DNA from: Bifidobacterium asteroides
Lineage (GTDB): Bacteria; Actinomycetota; Actinomycetes; Actinomycetales; Bifidobacteriaceae
DNA length: 64,000 bases
Assembly: GCF_003202755.1 (NCBI RefSeq)
Contig: NZ_QGLK01000001.1
Span: 434,001-498,000, forward strand
Reading direction: 5' to 3'
The notes beneath the pieces are model-generated. The model was not told the origin of the DNA, searched no databases, and saw only the letters and a list, made by a program, of their open reading frames with translations. Positions within the stretch are counted from its first letter, which is position 1. The number at the start of each line of letters is the position of its first letter. The position numbers and the translations under genes were made by a program. This document shows, piece by piece, positions 59,425 through 64,000 of the stretch.

Positions 59425-60288
59425 ATGTTGCGTAAGCCGGAAATTATTACTGCATCCATCGCGGCTTTCAATGATCATGGAGGGTTGGATATTGGTCGCA
59501 ACAAGGCTTATTTGAAGCGAATTGAGCCTTTCGTTGACGGAGTGCTTGCGGTTGGCACCAATGCCGAGTTCCCATCCTTGGACTTTAATGAACGAAAAGA
59601 GCTAGTTTCTCTGGCGATTGATATTTTCGGAACCGATCGTGTCATCGCTCAAGTAGGTGCCCCGTCTGTAAGACAAGCTCTTCGGTTGGCCCAAGATGCT
59701 GTAGACGCAGGTGCTACAAGATTTGCAGCACTCACACCTTATTATTTTCGAGCTTCGCAGAAGGGTATTTACTCTTACTATCAATCGCTTCGAGAAGCTA
59801 TTGATGGGGATTTATATGTGTATATATTTCCGGATGTCGCGAATACTGATCTGGAGCCTGAGACATTAGTGAAATTGGCAGATATAGGAATTAATGGGGT
59901 AAAGCTATCCGGCGTTGCTTCTCAGAGGGTTGAGATCTACCGGAGAGCAGCCCCAGAAATCTCCTTGTGGTCGGGCAATGATGCAGACCTACCGCATGTC
60001 ATGGACGCTGGAGGCTCTGGTGTCATTTCAGGCGTGTCTGGCGTTGCTCCGAAGGCTTGGGCGGTTCTGCGTGATGCATACTCAGCAGGCGAAGAAAATG
60101 CAATGGTCAACGCACAACAGCGTGTGCAAGAGCTGGTGAAAGTATTAGGCCCAAGCATCGGGAGGCTTAAGTACGCTCTCAATTTTCTGGGTATGCCGGT
60201 TGGGGAATGCAGAATGGCCATAGACGAACCCACCGAATTTGAGAAGGAGGAAATACGGCAGGTGCTGGAACACGGCGACATCGCCTAA
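59425..60288 (+). CDS. 2-keto-3-deoxy-acid aldolase/lyase of the DapA/NanA family
   Basis: A 287-residue class I aldolase that should cleave a 2-keto-3-deoxy sugar acid into pyruvate and an aldose or aldehyde. The Schiff-base Lys160 (GVKLSG) and catalytic Tyr133 (YVYIFPD) are present at family spacing. The pyruvate loop is GTNAEF rather than GTTGE of DapA or GSTGE of NanA. TPYYFRASQKGIYSYY and LWSGNDADL resemble archaeal KDG aldolase more than NanA. So sialate lyase is possible but 2-keto-3-deoxygluconate or a ulosonate is at least as likely. The start at 59425 has GGAGGAG upstream; 59395 would run through the operator. First gene of a five-gene plus-strand run. Confidence 0.85.
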   Translation: MLRKPEIITASIAAFNDHGGLDIGRNKAYLKRIEPFVDGVLAVGTNAEFPSLDFNERKELVSLAIDIFGTDRVIAQVGAPSVRQALRLAQDAVDAGATRFAALTPYYFRASQKGIYSYYQSLREAIDGDLYVYIFPDVANTDLEPETLVKLADIGINGVKLSGVASQRVEIYRRAAPEISLWSGNDADLPHVMDAGGSGVISGVSGVAPKAWAVLRDAYSAGEENAMVNAQQRVQELVKVLGPSIGRLKYALNFLGMPVGECRMAIDEPTEFEKEEIRQVLEHGDIA

Positions 60289-60327
60289 TGATGTTGATGG
60301 GACAGCGAACAGCCAACAAGCATGAGT

Positions 60328-60357
60328 CTCCATCCCATGCACGACCATGGGATGGAG
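60328..60357 (+). other. intercistronic hairpin after the aldolase gene
   Basis: CTCCATCCCATG (60328-60339) pairs perfectly with CATGGGATGGAG (60346-60357), loop CACGAC. No T-run follows. It lies in the 107-base gap before the transporter and could set relative expression. Confidence 0.6.
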
Positions 60358-60395
60358 GGTCAATTACCGCAGCGATTACAGATCGAGGAGGATCT

Positions 60396-61847
60396 ATGAA
60401 TCAGGTAATTGGTGAAGCAGAAGCTTCGCAAGAGAAGTCTAGTCCAGAACAAAGAAAAAACCTATTCAAGGTCGTAGCGTCAAGCTTCATCGGCAACACG
60501 TTGGAGTACTATGACTATTTTGTATATGGCACAGCATCCGCCATCGCTTTTCCGACGGTTTTCTTCGCCCATGAAAGTGCCTTTGTGGCTACGCTTTCGT
60601 CATTTGCTACCTTCGCCGTCGGCTTCCTAGCCAGGCCATTGGGAGGCATGATCTTTGGGCATAGAGGTGATAAATCGGGCAGAAAGTCCACTTTGATTAT
60701 GACCTTGATGATCATGGGGGTGGGAACATTTCTGGTCGGATGCATTCCTTCGGTTGCCACTATTGGTTTGGCGGCACCAATTATCCTTATAGTTTTGCGT
60801 CTGGTTCAAGGTTTTGCGGTTGGTGGTGAATGGGGCGGTTCTATGATCATCGTACTGGAGAGCGCTCCAACCAAGCACAGAGGATTTTGGTCCGCTTGGC
60901 CCAATACAGGCGGCTTCTCCTCGCAAATTATTATTACTCTTATTTTCGCATGGGTTTACACGCTACCTAAGGATGCCATAATTAGCTGGGGCTGGAGAGT
61001 TCCATTCTGGCTGTCGGCAGTGGTCATGCTTTTGGGCGTGTGGATGCGGCGTTCGCTCGAAGAAAGCCCTGTCTTTACAAACGCTAAGGCCGCTGAGGAG
61101 AAGAGAACCAGAAACCGTGCTCTGACAGCTGAGAATTTTGAAGCGACGATTAAGGCGCAAGAGGGGCAGGACGAACACATTCAGGTGGCTGTTCAAGATC
61201 ATCACACCAAAGAACATGGGCCTTTATATAAAGTATTTGTGGAAGATTGGCGCGATCTGTTGAGAATTATGGGTTTGCGTTTCGCTGAATCTTTACCCTA
61301 TTTTCTTCTTTGCACTTTTGCGCTCTCATATGGGCCTCAGCATTTAGGAGTTCCTAAAGAGCAGCTGAATATGGCCATTCTTATTGCATCTGTTCTAGCA
61401 TTTCCTGCTCATGGGCTCTTTGCTGCATTGTCTGACCGCATTGGGCGTAAACCCGTCTATCTAATTGGCACAATTGTGGTATTTGTAACCGCTTTTCCTT
61501 TCTTCATGATGCTTAAGACGCGATCTTTCGGATTGATTCTTTTGGCGTACATTGTCGTGCTTAATTTAGGGCACAATGCAATCAATGCAGTCCAACCTGC
61601 TTTCTTTGCTGAACTCTTCCCCGCAGATCGTCGATACTCCGGCGCTGCAACTGGTCGTGAGGTCGCTTCTATTCTCTCTGGCGGGTTGACGCCCTTCATC
61701 GCTACGGCGCTCGCTGGAGCGAATGGTGCCCGTTGGTATCTTGTAGCCGCATACGTCATGGTTGGCGCAGTGATTACGGCTGTGGCTTTATGGAAGACCC
61801 CTGAGACCTACAGAGTCGATTTGAATTCTATTAAGGATGTGTCTTGA
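60396..61847 (+). CDS. MFS transporter, metabolite:H+ symporter (MHS) type
   Basis: A 483-residue importer with about twelve membrane segments. The MHS signature is clear: ASSFIGNTLEYYDYFVYGTA, then the motif A loop GHRGDKSGRKSTL, then RLVQGFAVGGEWGGS. A long polar central loop (about 225-275) precedes the second half, with SDRIGRKPVYLIG. Family members carry organic acids such as ketoglutarate, citrate, shikimate and betaine, and NanT-like sialate carriers are relatives. The start at 60396 has GAGGAGGA upstream; frames further up have no such site. It is translationally linked to the next gene (TGATG overlap). Confidence 0.9.
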   Translation: MNQVIGEAEASQEKSSPEQRKNLFKVVASSFIGNTLEYYDYFVYGTASAIAFPTVFFAHESAFVATLSSFATFAVGFLARPLGGMIFGHRGDKSGRKSTLIMTLMIMGVGTFLVGCIPSVATIGLAAPIILIVLRLVQGFAVGGEWGGSMIIVLESAPTKHRGFWSAWPNTGGFSSQIIITLIFAWVYTLPKDAIISWGWRVPFWLSAVVMLLGVWMRRSLEESPVFTNAKAAEEKRTRNRALTAENFEATIKAQEGQDEHIQVAVQDHHTKEHGPLYKVFVEDWRDLLRIMGLRFAESLPYFLLCTFALSYGPQHLGVPKEQLNMAILIASVLAFPAHGLFAALSDRIGRKPVYLIGTIVVFVTAFPFFMMLKTRSFGLILLAYIVVLNLGHNAINAVQPAFFAELFPADRRYSGAATGREVASILSGGLTPFIATALAGANGARWYLVAAYVMVGAVITAVALWKTPETYRVDLNSIKDVS

Positions 61848-62956
61848 TGGCTGGCGTTGAGATTGAACGTTGGGTTGTTTCAGGTGATGGTGCATCTTGG
61901 CGTCAATGCCATGCATCAACCATAGTTCAATCCGCTGATAGCGGTGTCATTACAGCAGCTTGGTTCGCTGGTGACAAGGAGGGTGCACTCAACAATGCTA
62001 TATGGGTAACCAGAGGAACCCTTGGAGGGGTTTGGGATCCGCCAAAGGTGATACTGCGAGGTCATGAGCGTTCGTGGTGGAACCCCGTTCTGGCGTATGC
62101 GCCTGATGGAGCCCTTTGGTTGTTTGCTAAGAATGGGCCGAAGATCTCTCGGTGGAAGACCTGGTTTAGAGTTTCGCAAGATGGGGGGCAGACCTGGAGC
62201 ACAGAACGAGAGCTGGTGCAGGGTGACGACCGAGGAGGTCGTGGCCCGGTGAAGAATCCGCCAATAATCACTAAGTCGGGTTTATGGGTGGCCCCTAATT
62301 CAGTGGAGTCCGGTGGCGAGAATCCTATCTGGAATTGTCGTTTTGATCTCAGCAGCGATGGTGGCCGCCACTGGAGGCTTACCGAAGTGCCGCTGGATCA
62401 TGCAGCATTGCAAGGAGCGGGTATAATTCAGCCCACCCTGTGGCGTTCTCGGAATGGTTTAGTTGCCATATGCAGGTCCTCTGAGGGACATGCTTATCGT
62501 ACAACTTCTGACGATGACGGAGAGCATTGGTCGCCGGCTAAAGCCATTAGGCTGGCACAGAACAATTCAGGTTTCTGCGCTGCCGGGCTGGACGAGGTCG
62601 GTTCTAAAGTCGCTCTTGCCCATAATCCAGGATCAAACCCATGGGGACCTCGGTGTCCTTTGATCGTATCAACAAGCGATGATGACGGTGTGACTTGGCA
62701 AAGTAGGGTCACGATTGAGGACGGTAAGCGTCCTCCTCTGTTGCCGACGGGAGTAATGATGCCTCATCTTCAGGTGTCTACAGATGCCTCTGAGGGATAT
62801 GAACCAGGCGATGCTGGTATCGCTACTTCTGGAATTAATGAATATTCTTATCCGACGATGATTGTTTCAGTTGATGGATCGTTGCTCGTGAGTTACACAT
62901 GGCAACGTCGCGCGATTGTCGTAGCTCGTGTGCCGCGTTCCGTTTTAGGTGTCTGA
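61847..62956 (+). CDS. sialidase-fold (BNR/Asp-box) protein without signal peptide
   Basis: A 369-residue protein of the predicted-neuraminidase group (COG4692, BNR_2). Four Asp boxes mark the six-bladed propeller: SQDGGQTW, SSDGGRHW, SDDDGEHW and SDDDGVTW. The N-terminal CHASTIVQ ... AAWFAGDKEG block is typical of this group. I do not see the FRIP motif of classic GH33 enzymes. There is no signal peptide or membrane segment, so it should act in the cytoplasm on an imported glycoside or a lactone/anomer. The start at 61847 overlaps the transporter stop, with AAGGA 9 bases upstream. The true substrate is unknown. Confidence 0.8.
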   Translation: MAGVEIERWVVSGDGASWRQCHASTIVQSADSGVITAAWFAGDKEGALNNAIWVTRGTLGGVWDPPKVILRGHERSWWNPVLAYAPDGALWLFAKNGPKISRWKTWFRVSQDGGQTWSTERELVQGDDRGGRGPVKNPPIITKSGLWVAPNSVESGGENPIWNCRFDLSSDGGRHWRLTEVPLDHAALQGAGIIQPTLWRSRNGLVAICRSSEGHAYRTTSDDDGEHWSPAKAIRLAQNNSGFCAAGLDEVGSKVALAHNPGSNPWGPRCPLIVSTSDDDGVTWQSRVTIEDGKRPPLLPTGVMMPHLQVSTDASEGYEPGDAGIATSGINEYSYPTMIVSVDGSLLVSYTWQRRAIVVARVPRSVLGV

Positions 62957-62974
62957 CCTAACCAATTGATGCAC

Positions 62975-62997
62975 TGGCGCATCTCAAAGATGCGCCA
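62975..62997 (+). terminator. hairpin after the sialidase-fold gene
   Basis: TGGCGCATCT (62975-62984) pairs with AGATGCGCCA (62988-62997) around a 3-base loop, followed by CCCTTGTTG. The T-run is poor, so partial termination or mRNA processing before the mutarotase gene is more likely than a full stop. Confidence 0.5.
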
Positions 62998-63038
62998 CCC
63001 TTGTTGCGGATATTTTTGAAAAAAGAGTGAGTGCAGTG

Positions 63039-63461
63039 ATGCTTCGTATGACTTTGCTTAATCCAATTCTCATATCAGCTTTATCTAGGTGTGGACATGG
63101 CGATAAGATATTAATTGCAGATGGCAACTATCCGCTGATGACACAATCCATGCCTAATACAGATCGGGTATACCTGGCGTTGCGACCTAATTTACCGACA
63201 GTCACTGAGGTATTGGAAGTGGTTCTAACAGCGATACCGGTAGAAAAAGTCGAGGTCATGGAACCAAGTGATTCCAAGGCGGAACCGCCTATCTACGATG
63301 AATTTAAATCTCTGCTCAATTATGAAGAATTGCTGCGTTTAAGTAGAACAGATTTTTATAGAGCAGTCAGGAACGATCCTCATGTGGTTGTTGCAGTAGG
63401 CACAGGGGATATGCGTGCCTTTGGCAACATCCTGCTGACAGTCGGTGTGCGTGAACACTAG
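63039..63461 (+). CDS. RbsD/FucU-family sugar mutarotase
   Basis: A 140-residue protein of the pyranase/mutarotase family, which interconverts alpha/beta or pyranose/furanose forms of free sugars. The conserved start is ALSRCGHGDKILIADGNYP, with the catalytic His in GHGD. The C-terminal AVGTGDMRAFGNILLTVGV is also typical (Tyr of the usual YANx motif is replaced by Phe/Gly-Asn here). FucU acts on L-fucose and related sugars, RbsD on ribose; which applies cannot be decided. The start at 63039 fits the family; a GTG at 63027 is in frame. Confidence 0.85.
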   Translation: MLRMTLLNPILISALSRCGHGDKILIADGNYPLMTQSMPNTDRVYLALRPNLPTVTEVLEVVLTAIPVEKVEVMEPSDSKAEPPIYDEFKSLLNYEELLRLSRTDFYRAVRNDPHVVVAVGTGDMRAFGNILLTVGVREH

Positions 63462-63541
63462 AAACCAAAACGAATTAATAGCGTACTGCTTTTTCCGGGT
63501 ATCTATTTGTAATATTTATTTGAAATGAAGTTGAAAGAATC

Positions 63542-64000
63542 ATGAATATAACCTATGCGAACGATCAGATTGTTCAGTCGATGGATCAAGTGATTAGCGA
63601 TGAGATACAAGCCGTTCGAACTGCATCGGCTTTATTGCCTAAGCAGAACTGCGTTGAGGCAATAAAGCTTATCGTCGACTGTTCCGGAAAAGTTGTTTTT
63701 ACTGGTGTCGGCAAGTCAGGACATATCGCTGAAAAGCTGGCGGCGACCTTCGCTAGCGTTGGTATTCCTTCCTTCTTTATGCATGCTACTGAGGCGGTGC
63801 ATGGGGATTTAGGGATGGTAACCAGCGAGGATTTGGTGATAGCTATTTCCAACAGTGGCAAGACCTCCGAGGTCTTGAAGATTCTGCCGGTATTGCATGC
63901 AAAGAAAATAAAAATGGTATCGATTACGGGCGACGATTCCTCGCCTTTAGCTCAGGCTGCTAATATTAGTTTGAAGGTGCATGTTAATAGTGAGGCTGAC
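63542..64000 (+). CDS. KpsF/GutQ-type sugar-phosphate isomerase, 3' partial
   Basis: First 153 codons of an SIS-domain isomerase, cut by the window end. The family signature is strong: FTGVGKSGHIAEKLAATFAS (about 53-72), HATEAVHGDLGM (81-92) and AISNSGKTSEV (101-111). Known members convert D-ribulose 5-phosphate and D-arabinose 5-phosphate, usually for Kdo synthesis in Gram-negative bacteria. A Gram-positive without LPS does not need that direction, so a catabolic use is more likely. The CBS domains often found at the C-terminus cannot be checked. It follows the mutarotase after 80 AT-rich bases. Confidence 0.85.
   Translation, partial: MNITYANDQIVQSMDQVISDEIQAVRTASALLPKQNCVEAIKLIVDCSGKVVFTGVGKSGHIAEKLAATFASVGIPSFFMHATEAVHGDLGMVTSEDLVIAISNSGKTSEVLKILPVLHAKKIKMVSITGDDSSPLAQAANISLKVHVNSEAD

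Noticed and set aside
57609-63461. Standard sialic-acid (nan) operon
   Set aside because: No nanE, nanK, nagA or nagB in view, and the aldolase motifs do not match NanA well; kept only as an alternative.

Overview
The window looks like a high-GC Gram-positive chromosome, most probably a Bifidobacterium. The support is the gal operon (DeoR, galT, galK), actinobacterial-type RpoB and RpoC, an AdnA/AdnB helicase-nuclease pair, and above all a kinase / giant Ig-FN3 protein / MoxR / DUF58 / transglutaminase cluster of the kind described in bifidobacteria as PFNA. The species cannot be settled from the sequence alone.

Layout. (1) 1-12.4 kb: a 5'-truncated class A penicillin-binding protein, an Old Yellow Enzyme homologue, a polyprenol-phosphate glycosyltransferase, the deoR-galT-galK galactose operon ending in a strong hairpin, an ACT-domain protein paired with a UPF0210/PFL protein, TrmL on the minus strand, MutY, and a membrane-anchored protein of unknown function. 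(2) 12.4-20.5 kb: rpoB-rpoC with a clear promoter, a structured leader, an intercistronic hairpin and a strong terminator. (3) 20.6-33.0 kb, minus strand: the PFNA-type cluster, consisting of a membrane Ser/Thr kinase, a ~1810-residue extracellular Ig/FN3 protein, a MoxR ATPase, a DUF58 protein and a transglutaminase-fold membrane protein whose catalytic triad is gone. (4) 33.1-47.6 kb, plus strand: adnA-adnB, a GNAT acetyltransferase, an MFS transporter, dapB, dapA and RNase J. (5) 47.6-53.6 kb, lower GC, minus strand: a decayed zinc alcohol dehydrogenase, then a CUT1 sugar ABC transporter (binding protein and two permeases, no ATPase) under a LacI regulator; matching palindromic operators sit at both promoters. 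(6) 54.0-56.6 kb: pepN. (7) 56.6-64 kb: an AT-richer accessory island cut off by the window end. It holds a GntR regulator, a convergent DUF4862 protein, then a plus-strand run of a 2-keto-3-deoxy-acid aldolase (NanA/KDG aldolase family), an MHS-type MFS transporter, a cytoplasmic sialidase-fold protein, an RbsD/FucU mutarotase and a KpsF-type sugar-phosphate isomerase.

The most interesting part is the last island. It resembles a sialic-acid locus, but the part in view lacks nanE, nanK and nagAB. Instead it carries a mutarotase and a D-arabinose-5-phosphate-isomerase-like protein. One coherent reading is uptake and breakdown of a ulosonic acid such as Kdo into pyruvate plus D-arabinose, then entry into the pentose phosphate pool. 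This is inference. The expected sugar kinase, if present, lies beyond the window.

Other points worth attention: a Ser/Gln/Tyr replacement of the transglutaminase Cys/His/Asp triad, Asn at the RpoB position equivalent to E. coli His526, mutually exclusive hairpins in the rpoB leader, a hairpin covering the RNase J ribosome-binding site, and an apparently leaderless deoR promoter.
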